A DNA stretch of 64,000 nt from JANPPS01 sp965246925. GTDB taxonomy: Bacteria > Pseudomonadota > Alphaproteobacteria > Acetobacterales > Acetobacteraceae. The stretch lies in assembly GCA_965246925.1 (NCBI GenBank), contig OZ251994.1, positions 496,001 through 560,000 of the forward strand, read 5' to 3'. This document shows, piece after piece, positions 51,316 through 59,882 of the stretch. Every line of letters begins with the position of its first letter. The first letter of the stretch is position 1. The notes below the pieces were generated by a model, which worked only from the letters and a program-made list of their open reading frames with translations, was not told where the DNA came from and searched no databases. A program made the position numbers and the translations under genes.

Positions 51316-52790
51316 CCGCCGATCCCGCCCAGCGCCACGTACTTGATCTCGAGGTAGTCCTCGATGCCGTACTTGCCGCCCTCGCGGCCCAGCCCGGACG
51401 ACTTCACGCCGCCGAACGGGGCGACCTCGGTGCTGATGATGCCCTCGTTCACGCCGACGATGCCGTATTCCAGCGCCTCCGCCACCCGGAAGATGCGGCC
51501 GACGTCGCGGGCGTAGAAATAGGCGGCGAGGCCGAATTCGGTGTCGTTGGCCATCTCGATCGCCTCGGCCTCCGTCTCGAACCGGAACAGGGCGGCAGCC
51601 GGGCCGAACGTCTCCTCACGGAAGATGTCTGCCTGGCGCGGCACGTGGGTGAGGATCGTGGGCTCGAAGAAGGTGCCGCCCAGCGCGTGCCGGTGGCCGC
51701 CCTGCACCACCTGCGCGCCGCGGCCGAGCGCGTCCTTGATATGCGCCTCCACCTTGTCCACCGCCTCGGCGTTGATGAGCGGCCCCTGGGTGACGCCGGG
51801 CTCCATGCCGTTGCCGACCTTGAGTGCCGCGACCGCCGTCTTCAGCTTGGCGGTGAAGGCGTCATACACGCCGGCCTGCACCAGCAGCCGGTTGGCGCAG
51901 ACGCAGGTCTGGCCGGCGTTCCTGAACTTGCTAGCCATCGCGCCGATCACCGCCTGATCCAGGTCGGCGTCGTCGAACACGATGAACGGCGCGTTGCCGC
52001 CCAGCTCCATGCTGGCCTTCTTAACCGTGGGCGCGATCTGGGCCAGGAGCTTGGCGCCGACCTCGGTGCTGCCGGTGAAGGTGAGCTTCCGCACCAGCGG
52101 ATTGGAGGTGAGCTCGCCCCCGGTGGGCCCGGACGGCCCGGTGATCACGTTGCACACGCCGGGCGGCATGCCCGCACGCTCCGCCAGCGCCGCGATCGCC
52201 AGTGCCGAGAACGGCGTCTGGCTCGCGGGCCGGATCACCCCGGTGCAGCCCGCCGCCCAGCCCGGCCCGGCCTTGCGCGTAATCATCGCCGCCGGAAAGT
52301 TCCAGGGCGTGATGGCCGCGAACACGCCGATCGGCTCTTTCATCACCAGGATACGGCGGCCCTGCTGATTTTGCGGCACGGTATCGCCATAGACGCGCTT
52401 ACCCTCTTCGGCGAACCACTCGATGAAGGACGCCGCATAGGCGATCTCCCCCTTGCTCTCGGCCAGCGGCTTGCCCTGCTCGGCGGTCATGATCAGCGCG
52501 AGGTCGTCCGTGTTCTCGAGCATAAGGCCGAACAGGCGGCGGAGGATCGCGGCCCGCTCCTTGGCCAGCAGCTTGCGCCATGCCGGCTGCGCCCGGTGCG
52601 CAGCCTCGATCGCGCGGCGGGTCTCCGCGGCACCCAGTGCGGGCACGGTGCCGATCACCTCCCCGGTCGCCGGGTTGCGCACGGCGACCGTGGCGCCGTC
52701 ATCCGCCTCGATCCATTTGCCATCGACATGGCACGCCTGCCGAAACAGGCTGGGATCATGCAGCGGCAGGGGCGCGGTCTGGTTCAGCAT
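51312..52790 (-). CDS. gabD: NAD(P)-dependent succinate-semialdehyde dehydrogenase
   Basis: A 492-residue aldehyde dehydrogenase of the GabD type. It has FAAITPWNFPAAMITRKAGPGWAAGCTGVIRPASQTPFSA (cofactor site), LTFTGSTEVGAKLLAQIAPTVKKASMELGGNAPFIVFDDAD (general-base Glu), NAGQTCVCANRLLVQ (catalytic Cys) and EETFGPAAALFRF, ending GGVKSSGLGREGGKYGIEDYLEIKYVALG. It oxidises succinate semialdehyde to succinate, linking 4-aminobutyrate breakdown to the TCA cycle. ATG 52790 is preceded by CCGGAGAC at proper spacing; the longer open frame upstream lacks homology. Confidence 0.92.
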   Translation of the reverse strand: MLNQTAPLPLHDPSLFRQACHVDGKWIEADDGATVAVRNPATGEVIGTVPALGAAETRRAIEAAHRAQPAWRKLLAKERAAILRRLFGLMLENTDDLALIMTAEQGKPLAESKGEIAYAASFIEWFAEEGKRVYGDTVPQNQQGRRILVMKEPIGVFAAITPWNFPAAMITRKAGPGWAAGCTGVIRPASQTPFSALAIAALAERAGMPPGVCNVITGPSGPTGGELTSNPLVRKLTFTGSTEVGAKLLAQIAPTVKKASMELGGNAPFIVFDDADLDQAVIGAMASKFRNAGQTCVCANRLLVQAGVYDAFTAKLKTAVAALKVGNGMEPGVTQGPLINAEAVDKVEAHIKDALGRGAQVVQGGHRHALGGTFFEPTILTHVPRQADIFREETFGPAAALFRFETEAEAIEMANDTEFGLAAYFYARDVGRIFRVAEALEYGIVGVNEGIISTEVAPFGGVKSSGLGREGGKYGIEDYLEIKYVALGGIGG

Positions 52791-53023
52791 GGGCTGTCTC
52801 CGGTGGGAGTGGGTCCATGCAAGATAGGCACTCGCCGGAACGATGTCAGCTTCGATCTCAGTCTTGAATTCCTTGGCGCTAGCCGAAGAAGAGGCTTCAT
52901 CGTTAGAAAGCACGCTCGGCATGTCGCTCCCTCGCAGCGTCGGAAGCGCTCCACAAGTCGCGAGATTTGCCAGCAGCCTCGTGTGCCATCAGCTTGAATC
53001 GGACCAGGAGAAAGTCGCGACAT

Positions 53024-53596
53024 ATGGGTGAATCTGTCCCGAGTTTGAGAATCGATCTGCCAGGCGGGCAAAACCGGCTACGGCAAATGATCCTGTATGT
53101 CGCTGGACAATGCCAGCGCGCGACCCGCTTCGGCGACATCAAGCTCAACAAGATTCTCTGGAAATCCGATTTCGACGCCTTCGCTGCGCGAGGAATGCCC
53201 GTGACAGGGCGCTCTTACCAACGTCTGCGCCTCGGTCCGGCGCCGAAAGAGATGCACCCACTACATCAGGAGATGCTGCGAAACGGCTTGATAAAAGTCG
53301 ACTTAGTCGATTTCGGCAATGGCATCGTCGAGCATCGCACGGTCCCGTTGAAGCATGCCGAAATGGACCTGTTTAGTGAAGAAGATTTGGGCTTTGTAAA
53401 CCAGTCGATTCAATACTACTGGGATTTGACCGGCATGGAAACCAGCGATGACTCCCACGGTCCGGCCTGGCTTACCCGAGAGAACGGCGAACCCATGCCT
53501 TACGAAGCAGCCTTGCTGTCCGAACGTAGGCCGTCTTCCGGACAAATCACCCGGCTCAAACAGGCTATCTACGATGGCAGGTGGCTCAGCGACTAG
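53024..53596 (+). CDS. Panacea (SocA/DUF4065)-domain antitoxin
   Basis: A 190-residue protein whose central part, LRQMILYVAGQCQRATRFGDIKLNKILWKSDFDAFAARGMPVTG, is the start of a Panacea/SocA-like domain; GRSYQRLRLGPAPKEMHPLHQEM continues it. Panacea domains neutralise many unrelated toxins in two-gene systems. A short partner gene follows immediately, which supports that role. ATG 53024 has AGGAGA upstream at slightly long spacing. Codon use is less GC-rich than in the flanking core genes, suggesting horizontal transfer. Confidence 0.82.
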   Translation: MGESVPSLRIDLPGGQNRLRQMILYVAGQCQRATRFGDIKLNKILWKSDFDAFAARGMPVTGRSYQRLRLGPAPKEMHPLHQEMLRNGLIKVDLVDFGNGIVEHRTVPLKHAEMDLFSEEDLGFVNQSIQYYWDLTGMETSDDSHGPAWLTRENGEPMPYEAALLSERRPSSGQITRLKQAIYDGRWLSD

Positions 53597-53875
53597 ATGC
53601 AACGACGCCGTAGGATACTGTTCTCAGCAGAATGCGAATCTGCGGCGGCTCGTATCGGTGGGTTCCAACGCATCGACGAAAGTCTGGCCGCTGGAATATA
53701 TGATGCCCTGGAGCGGAATCCGTATGGGTTTCCCTTGCTGGAAAGCGACTGGTTTACGGCGCGTATGATAGCCACCAAGCCGTTCAGGAGCATGCCTGCC
53801 TTGGTCTGGCTGTTCGTGATCGACGAGAACAAAGATATCGTGATCACTCATGTGCAAGAGTTTGAAGACTACTGA
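53597..53875 (+). CDS. Small toxin candidate paired with the Panacea antitoxin
   Basis: A 92-residue protein that starts directly after the antitoxin stop (TAGATG). It has RRILFSAECESAAARIGGFQRIDESLAAGIYDALERNP, then WFTARMIATKPFRSMPALVWLFVIDENKDIVITHVQEFEDY. The alternation of helices and a C-terminal beta hairpin, with Arg and aromatic residues and a final VxEF, suggests a RelE/ParE/HigB-like fold, but I cannot assign a family. Position and size make it the likely toxin. RelE-like mRNA cleavage and gyrase poisoning are both possible modes. Confidence 0.68.
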   Translation: MQRRRRILFSAECESAAARIGGFQRIDESLAAGIYDALERNPYGFPLLESDWFTARMIATKPFRSMPALVWLFVIDENKDIVITHVQEFEDY

Positions 53876-53891
53876 AAGCATAGATGTCTGC

Positions 53892-55625
53892 TCAAGCCGC
53901 CAGCGTCTGCGTGCGCACCAGACGCGCATACAGCCCGTCATCGGCCAGCAGCGCCGCATGCGTGCCTTGCTCCACCATCATCCCGTCCGCGATCGCGACC
54001 ACCAGATCCGCGTCCCGCACCGTCGATAGCCGGTGCGCCACGATGATGGTCGTGCGGCCGGCGCGGAGGCGGGTGAGGGCGTCCTGCACCGCCGCCTCGC
54101 TCTCGGCGTCCAGCGCGCTCGTGGCTTCGTCCAGCAACAGGATGCGCGGATCCCGCAGCAGCGCGCGGGCTAGGGCGACCCTTTGACGCTGGCCGCCGGA
54201 CAGGCGCTGACCGCCGGGGCCGACGACGGTATCGAAGCCGTCCGGCAGATCCGCCACGAAGTCGGCCGCGGCGGCGTGCGCGGCGGCCTCGATCTCCGCC
54301 ATTCCGGCGCCGGGCCGGCCCATGCGGATGTTGGCGGCGACCGTATCGTCGAACAGCAGCGTGTCCTGGCCGACATAGGCGATACTGTCCCGCAGGCTCG
54401 CCAGCGACACGGCGCGGATGTCGATTCCGTCCAACAGGATCGCCCCGGCGGTCACATCCTGTAGCCGCGGGATCAGCGCCAGCGCGGTGCTCTTCCCCGC
54501 ACCGGACGGGCCCACCAGCGCCACCGTGCTGCCGGGTGCGGCCATGAAACTTAGCGCATGCAGCCCGGCGCGCCCGTCCGGATAGGTGAACGCGACCCGC
54601 TGGAACTCGACCCGCCCGGGACCCCGCGGCAAGGCCGGCGCGCCCGGCCGGTCAATGATCCCGGCCGGCTCGTCGATCACATCGAACACGCGGCTGAGGC
54701 CAGCCAGCCCCTCCTGCACGGCCGCGTTCATGCTGCCCAGCGCCCGCAACGGCTGGGCCGCCATCAACAAGGCGGTGACGAAGCCGGTGAACTCTCCGAT
54801 GCCACCGCTGCCATGTGAGGCGCGCCAACCGGCGAAGCCGATGACGGCCGCCACCGCCGTGCCACCCAACACTTCGAGCAGCGGGTCCACGCGCGCCCGG
54901 CTTCGGGTCATGCGCATCAGTGCACGGTAGAGCTGGGTGAAGGCGGCCTGGGCGCGTCCGGTCTCCTGTTGTTCGAGCGCATAGGCGCGGACGGTGCGCG
55001 CCTGGGCGAAGCTCTCGTTCAGCATGGCCGCCGCCTCACCCATGCTTTCCTGCATCGTGCCCGACGCGCGGCGGATGCGCTTGCCCAGCCGCTGGATCGG
55101 CACCGCGGCCAGCGGGTAGAGCGCTGCGGCGATCGCGCTTAAAACCCAATCCAAGTAAAGCATGGATATCACAAGCCCCAGCACGGTGATGCCGTCGCGA
55201 AGAGCGTTTACGGCCCGGGTCAACGCCTCCCGGATCACCGCGGCGTCCGTCGTGAACCGGGTTGCAAGCTGCGCCGGCGCTTCGCGCTCGACCTGGGCGA
55301 GGTCGGCATGGGTGAGTTGCCTGAACATTCGCCCCTGCAGGTCTCGGATCACGCCCAGCACCATTTGCTGCACGACCATGGTCTGCCCATACTGCGCCGC
55401 CGCCTTGGCCGCGGTCACCGCCACGACCAGGGCAGGAATTTGATAGAGAATGCGGGCGTCCTTGGCGGTAAACAGCATGAATGCCCGCTGAATCACGACG
55501 GGATATAGGGCGGTAAGCCCGGCCATAACGGCCGTGAGAAGGCCGATCAACACCAGCCGCGTGCGTTGCCGGCGAATGTGCTCCCGCCACAAGCGCCACA
55601 TCAGATCGTTGGAGGGGCTGGTCAT
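53892..55625 (-). CDS. ABC exporter, fused membrane and ATPase domains (MsbA-like)
   Basis: A 577-residue half-transporter. Six transmembrane helices span residues about 20-310 and the nucleotide-binding domain has Walker A VGPSGAGKSTALALIPRL, Q-loop YVGQDTLLFDDTV, signature LSGGQRQRVALARALL and Walker B ILLLDEATSALD. It works as a homodimer; closest in layout to MsbA lipid A flippases, but multidrug export cannot be excluded. The start ATG 55625 opens MTSPSNDLMWRLWREHIRRQR; the open frame upstream is low-complexity and has no homology. Confidence 0.9.
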   Translation of the reverse strand: MTSPSNDLMWRLWREHIRRQRTRLVLIGLLTAVMAGLTALYPVVIQRAFMLFTAKDARILYQIPALVVAVTAAKAAAQYGQTMVVQQMVLGVIRDLQGRMFRQLTHADLAQVEREAPAQLATRFTTDAAVIREALTRAVNALRDGITVLGLVISMLYLDWVLSAIAAALYPLAAVPIQRLGKRIRRASGTMQESMGEAAAMLNESFAQARTVRAYALEQQETGRAQAAFTQLYRALMRMTRSRARVDPLLEVLGGTAVAAVIGFAGWRASHGSGGIGEFTGFVTALLMAAQPLRALGSMNAAVQEGLAGLSRVFDVIDEPAGIIDRPGAPALPRGPGRVEFQRVAFTYPDGRAGLHALSFMAAPGSTVALVGPSGAGKSTALALIPRLQDVTAGAILLDGIDIRAVSLASLRDSIAYVGQDTLLFDDTVAANIRMGRPGAGMAEIEAAAHAAAADFVADLPDGFDTVVGPGGQRLSGGQRQRVALARALLRDPRILLLDEATSALDAESEAAVQDALTRLRAGRTTIIVAHRLSTVRDADLVVAIADGMMVEQGTHAALLADDGLYARLVRTQTLAA

Positions 55626-55786
55626 AGGGCGAGGCTTACCAGGGTAGGGAATGATCGGCCAATGTCGTCCTGGCGTGCCATCCTGCGGCAAGCTCAGGAC
55701 TAGCGGGTCAGAAGGGCGAACTGAAAACCGCGTTCCGGACGCGATAATCTTGCTGGGCCTTGAAAACATGCATGGGGAGACGGACG

Positions 55787-56125
55787 ATGATTGCGCGGGT
55801 ATGGCACGGGTGGACTGCGGCGGCGCAGGCGGATCGGTATGAGGCGCTTTTGAGAAGCGAAATCTTCCCGGGTATCCTGGCAAAACGCATCGATGGCTTC
55901 CTCCGGATTGAGCTTTTCCGCCGCGAACAGGGCGATGAAACCGAGTTTATGACCGTTATGCGGTTCGCCTCGCAGACTGCCGTGACCGCGTTCGTGGGTG
56001 ACGACCATGGGGTGGCGTATGTGCCCGCGAGCGCGCGTGAGGTGCTCACGCGCTTCGACGTGCGCGCCGTTCACTATGACATGCGGGAGGTCCGGGAGGC
56101 GGTGGGGTGGGCACCTAGCCGGTGA
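55787..56125 (+). CDS. Antibiotic biosynthesis monooxygenase (ABM) fold protein
   Basis: A 112-residue protein: MIARVWHGWTAAAQADRYEALLRSEIFPGILAKRIDGFLRIELFRREQGDETEFMTVMRFASQTAVTAFVG reads as a ferredoxin-like ABM/heme-degrading-type domain. Members include small quinone monooxygenases and many proteins without known activity. ATG 55787 has GGGGAGA 5 bases farther upstream than ideal. It stands alone, divergent from the ABC exporter, and its end overlaps the convergent CCA gene by 11 bases. Confidence 0.75.
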   Translation: MIARVWHGWTAAAQADRYEALLRSEIFPGILAKRIDGFLRIELFRREQGDETEFMTVMRFASQTAVTAFVGDDHGVAYVPASAREVLTRFDVRAVHYDMREVREAVGWAPSR

Positions 56126-57275
56126 CCTGGCGGAGCACGGCCATACAAGCCGCCTTGTCCGCCCGGCACCCGCCAGCGACCCACCAGTCGCGCACCTGGC
56201 GCAAGGTTTCGCCGAATGCGGGGCCGGGAACCACGCCAAGGGCCAACACGTCGCGGCCGATGAGGGGGAAAACGGGACGAGGCATGGCTTCGATCCTGGG
56301 AACCATCGCGCCCTGGCCGGTGAGCCAGGCGCGGGCAGAAATGGCGCCCGGGGCGGCTTCGGCTAGCAGGCGGCGGAGGCCGTCGTCGTCCATACTGGGG
56401 TCTGGCGGTGGTCCCTCTAGCGCCAGAAGGCGGTCCCGCTCGGCATGAGAGAGGCGGAGGGATTCGGCCAGCGCGGATGCGCCGGGGCGAAGGGCGGCCA
56501 GGCGCAGCAGCGGCTCCGCGGGTGCGCCGGACGCGACGAGACGGGCGAGGCCAGAGGCGGAGGCGCCAGGGAGCAGGGCTGGGAGGACGCCGAGCCGTTC
56601 CATCAGCGTCACGCTCGCGACTGGGTCGGGAATGGCCAGGATGCGCTTCAGTTCGCTCCAGACCCGCTCGACCGAAAGGCGGGCGAGGCCGAGGATGCCA
56701 GCACGGATGGCGCCGAGGGCGGCCGGGTCGGGCATGCCGGTGCCGTAGCGGGCGTGGAAACGAAAGAAGCGGGGGATGCGCAAATAGTCCTCGGCGATGC
56801 GAAGCGCGGGGTCGCCGACGAAGCGGACGGTGCCGGCGGCGAGGTCATCGAGGCCGTTGAAATAGTCCCAAATCCGGCCATCGGCGGCCATCGACATGGC
56901 GTTGAAGGTGAAATCGCGCCGGGCCGCGTCCTCCCGCCACTCGGACGTCCAGGCCACCGTCGCGTGCCGTCCGTCGGTCTCGAGGTCGCGGCGCAGGGTG
57001 GTGACTTCGAAACCACGTCCGCCGCTGATAGCAGTGATAGTGCCGTGGGCGAGGCCGGTCGGCGCTGATTTGAGGCCGGCAGCGTCGAGCGCCTGCAGCA
57101 CGGACGCGGGTTCGGCCGGGGTGGCCAGGTCCACGTCGCTGACAGGGCGGCCGGCGACCGCGTCCCGCACCGCGCCGCCGACCAGCCGCGCGTCCGGAAG
57201 GGCGGCTATCACGGCCTGAAGCGCCGGGTCGGCCAGGAAGTCCGGCGGGGCGATCTGCCGGGCCGGGGGGTCCAC
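56115..57275 (-). CDS. cca: CCA tRNA nucleotidyltransferase / poly(A) polymerase family
   Basis: A 386-residue class II nucleotidyltransferase with VGGAVRDAVAGRPVSDVDLATPAEP (catalytic DxD), RRDFTFNAMSMAADGRIWDYFNG, and RIAEDYLRIPRFFRFHARYG. It adds CCA to tRNA 3' ends, which this genome needs because the tRNA-Val gene here lacks an encoded CCA. The GTG start at 57275 shares one base with the upstream DUF6111 stop (TAGTG); further upstream the frame is Arg/Ala-rich nonsense. Confidence 0.92.
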   Translation of the reverse strand: MDPPARQIAPPDFLADPALQAVIAALPDARLVGGAVRDAVAGRPVSDVDLATPAEPASVLQALDAAGLKSAPTGLAHGTITAISGGRGFEVTTLRRDLETDGRHATVAWTSEWREDAARRDFTFNAMSMAADGRIWDYFNGLDDLAAGTVRFVGDPALRIAEDYLRIPRFFRFHARYGTGMPDPAALGAIRAGILGLARLSVERVWSELKRILAIPDPVASVTLMERLGVLPALLPGASASGLARLVASGAPAEPLLRLAALRPGASALAESLRLSHAERDRLLALEGPPPDPSMDDDGLRRLLAEAAPGAISARAWLTGQGAMVPRIEAMPRPVFPLIGRDVLALGVVPGPAFGETLRQVRDWWVAGGCRADKAACMAVLRQVTG

Positions 57276-57517
57276 TACTCGCCGTGCCCCGGCACGATGG
57301 CGCCATGGTCGAGATGGGCCGGCACGTATCGGCTGCCGCCGGGCAGACGGTCGTGCACGCCGAACCAGGCGAGTCCGGCGCCGAACAGCAGCAGCAGCGC
57401 GGATATCGCGAGCAAGGATTGGCGGGACGGGCCGGGCTCTCCGCGCAACGCCGCGCGTTGCCAGGTCAGAAACAGCACAAGCGGCGCCAGCAGCAAAACC
57501 CACTCAGCCCAGCGCAT
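57275..57517 (-). CDS. DUF6111 family small membrane protein
   Basis: An 80-residue protein with two hydrophobic segments (EWVLLLAPLVLFLTW; LLAISALLLLFGAGLAWFGV) and a short tail ending RYVPAHLDHGAIVPGHGE. The pattern and the position between a CoA pyrophosphatase and the CCA transferase match the alphaproteobacterial DUF6111 family. The ending, with PAHLDxGxIVPGH, is typical. Function unknown. Confidence 0.85.
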   Translation of the reverse strand: MRWAEWVLLLAPLVLFLTWQRAALRGEPGPSRQSLLAISALLLLFGAGLAWFGVHDRLPGGSRYVPAHLDHGAIVPGHGE

Positions 57518-57532
57518 TATGCGGCCCCGGCA

Positions 57533-58138
57533 TCAGGCAGCTACGTCGTTCGCGCGTAGGCGGTGGGACAGGTTAACCAGAATGGCCGCGGTGGCGCCCC
57601 AAATATAGTGGGTCGGATGCGGCCAGACCCAAAATTCGCGCGTGCGCCCGCGGAACTCGGCCCGCTGCCGCTGCGGTGCATTGGGGTCGAGCAAGGTTTC
57701 GAGCGGCAGGGTGAAGATCTCCTCCACCTCCGCCTCCTGCGGGCGTAGCGTGAGGCCGCCGGGCAGGAGGGCGAGGATGGGGGAGATGCGGAAGCCGGTG
57801 CCGGTGGCGTAGTCGGTCATGCGGCCCATGATCTCGACGTCCGCGGCGTGAAGGCCGATTTCCTCCTCCGCCTCGCGCAGGGCCGCCGCCTCGGGCGAGG
57901 CGTCCCCGGGATCGATCCGTCCGCCGGGAAACGCGACTTGTCCCGCGTGACGAGACAGGTGCGAGGCGCGCTTGGTCAGCACGATGCCGGGGTGGAGGCC
58001 GTGCTGGATGCCGACCAGGACGGCGGCCGGCACCAGCGGCGCCTGCACCAGATCCATGGCGTCATCGGACCGGGCCGGCACGGCGATGGCCTCGGCCGGG
58101 GTCACGCCCAGGCGGCGGCGCAGCGATTCCAGGTCCAA
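57533..58138 (-). CDS. NUDIX hydrolase, CoA pyrophosphatase type
   Basis: A 201-residue NUDIX protein with the box spread over GRIDPGDASPEAAALREAEEEIGL and the CoA-pyrophosphatase signature AGQVAFPGG upstream (RHAGQVAFPGGRID). TGTGFRISPILALLPGG follows. Such enzymes cut CoA or its oxidised forms to phosphopantetheine and 3',5'-ADP. The TTG start follows directly on the stop of the DUF1285 gene (TGATTG). Confidence 0.9.
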   Translation of the reverse strand: MDLESLRRRLGVTPAEAIAVPARSDDAMDLVQAPLVPAAVLVGIQHGLHPGIVLTKRASHLSRHAGQVAFPGGRIDPGDASPEAAALREAEEEIGLHAADVEIMGRMTDYATGTGFRISPILALLPGGLTLRPQEAEVEEIFTLPLETLLDPNAPQRQRAEFRGRTREFWVWPHPTHYIWGATAAILVNLSHRLRANDVAA

Positions 58139-58750
58139 TCAGGCCTCAGGTTCGAAGTCGACGCCGTGCGGGAGATCACCGAGGGAGAAGAACTTATGCT
58201 CGCTCCAGACCCCCAGGGCGCGGCGGCAGCCCACCATGCCGGGCACGGCGAGCGCCACCAGCTCGTAATAGACGGCGCGGCCGATCCGTGCCTCGAGCGG
58301 GGGGCCGCCATCGGTGCTGCGAACGGTGACGTAGGGGGTGGGCTCGCAGGTCAACAAGTCATGACGGACGCGGATGGGGTGCTCGGGCCCGGCGGTCACG
58401 ACCTGGTCCACGTTGGTGCGGAACGATAATCTTTGGCCCCGGCCGACGCCCGACCACTCTAGCTCGACCGCGATCCAAGGAGTGTCCTCCACCTCGATCC
58501 GGCCGCGCTCGGCAGGCGTTTCGAGCCAGTATGCGCCATCCGGGGTACGCTTCAGGACGCTGCTGAACAAGCAGACCAGCTCCTTCCGGCCGATCGGGCT
58601 GCCGCGATAGAGCCAGGTGCCGTCCCGCTTGATCAAAAACGGCAGGTCGCCGCACTCTACGCGCTGTCGGCGCGGCGGCGTGGGGCCCATCGAGGGGCAT
58701 GCTGCTTGCCCCCGGGAGGGAAGGTCGTCCAATTGCGATATTTCGCTCAC
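58139..58750 (-). CDS. DUF1285 family protein
   Basis: A protein of about 203 residues: CGDLPFLIKRDGTWLYRGSPIGRKELVCLFSSVLKRTPDGAYWLETPAERGRIEVEDTPWIAVELEW is the core of DUF1285, and the C-terminal GVWSEHKFFSLGD is also typical. Function unknown. The gene heads the conserved alphaproteobacterial run DUF1285 - NUDIX - DUF6111 - cca. Start is uncertain: GTG 58750 is used, TTG 58774 is possible. A divergent MoxR gene starts 113 bases away. Confidence 0.88.
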   Translation of the reverse strand: MSEISQLDDLPSRGQAACPSMGPTPPRRQRVECGDLPFLIKRDGTWLYRGSPIGRKELVCLFSSVLKRTPDGAYWLETPAERGRIEVEDTPWIAVELEWSGVGRGQRLSFRTNVDQVVTAGPEHPIRVRHDLLTCEPTPYVTVRSTDGGPPLEARIGRAVYYELVALAVPGMVGCRRALGVWSEHKFFSLGDLPHGVDFEPEA

Positions 58751-58862
58751 TATGGGCCACTCCGGACGAAGCAACGCTTCGCGCCAGGCCCGGATATAGG
58801 TAGCCTCCCCTGGTTGATGAAAGGGCCCGGCGTAGGCAGATCATCAAGAAGGAGTTTCTGGC

Positions 58863-59882
58863 ATGCAGGCGTTACCTGAAAACGACATGGTAGGTTCACC
58901 GTCCGAGGTGGCGTTGCCGGCCGCGATCGAGGCGCTGGGCGGCCGCGCCGCCGCCGCCCGGGCGGAGATCGGGCGGGTGATCTTCGGCCAGGATGAGGTG
59001 GTGGAGCAGGTGCTGGTCACCCTGCTGTCGGGCGGCCACGCGCTGCTGGTCGGGGTGCCGGGGTTGGGCAAGACGCTGCTGGTAGAGACGCTGGGCACCG
59101 TGCTGGGCCTCGCGCCCAAGCGGGTGCAGTTCACGCCGGACCTGATGCCGGCCGACATCACCGGGAGCGAGGTGCTGGACGAGAACGAGGGCGGGCGGCG
59201 CAGCTTCCGGTTCATCGCCGGGCCGGTGTTCTGCCAGCTATTGATGGCCGACGAAATCAACCGCGCGAGCCCCCGCACGCAATCGGCGCTGTTGCAGGCG
59301 ATGCAGGAGGGGCGGGTGGCGGTGGGCGGCGTCGATCACCCTTTACCGCGCCCGTTCCATGTGCTGGCGACGCAGAACCCGATCGAGCAGGAGGGCACGT
59401 ATCCGTTGCCGGAGGCGCAGCTGGACCGGTTCCTGCTGCAGGTGGACGTGGGGTATCCGGATCTGGCGGCCGAGCGCACGATGCTGTTGGCGACCACCGG
59501 GGCGGATGCGGTACGGGCGCGCCCGGTGCTGGCGGCGGACGAGCTGATGGCGGCGCAGCGCATGATCCGGCGGGTTCCGGTGGGGGAAGCGGTGGTGGAC
59601 GCGATCCTTCGCCTGGTGCGCGGCGGACGCCCGGAGACGACGGAGTTGGACGCCGTCCGCCGGCACGTCGCCTGGGGCCCCGGCCCTCGCGCGGCGCAGG
59701 CGCTGATGTTAGCCGCCCGCGCCCGGGCCGTTCTGGACGGACGGCTGTCACCCAGCCTGGATGACGTGGCGAGCCTGGCCCGTCCCGTGCTGCGGCACCG
59801 GATGGCGCTGAACTTCTCGGCGCGGGCGGAGGGGGTCGGGTTGCTGGATGTGATCGACAGCCTGGCCGGGAAAGCCATTTGA
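58863..59882 (+). CDS. MoxR-family AAA+ ATPase
   Basis: A 339-residue AAA+ protein of the MoxR group with VIFGQDEVVEQVLVTLLSGGHALLVGVPGLGKTLLVETLG (Walker A), MPADITGSEVLDE, LLMADEINRASPRTQSALLQAMQEGRV (Walker B and sensor) and LATQNPIEQEGTYPLPEAQLDRFLL. MoxR proteins act as chaperone-like factors with VWA/DUF58 partners. The next genes encode such partners and all overlap by a few bases. Confidence 0.94.
   Translation: MQALPENDMVGSPSEVALPAAIEALGGRAAAARAEIGRVIFGQDEVVEQVLVTLLSGGHALLVGVPGLGKTLLVETLGTVLGLAPKRVQFTPDLMPADITGSEVLDENEGGRRSFRFIAGPVFCQLLMADEINRASPRTQSALLQAMQEGRVAVGGVDHPLPRPFHVLATQNPIEQEGTYPLPEAQLDRFLLQVDVGYPDLAAERTMLLATTGADAVRARPVLAADELMAAQRMIRRVPVGEAVVDAILRLVRGGRPETTELDAVRRHVAWGPGPRAAQALMLAARARAVLDGRLSPSLDDVASLARPVLRHRMALNFSARAEGVGLLDVIDSLAGKAI

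Noticed and set aside
51645..52997. 450-codon frame antisense to the succinate-semialdehyde dehydrogenase gene
   Set aside because: A GC-driven shadow; the dehydrogenase has full catalytic motifs.
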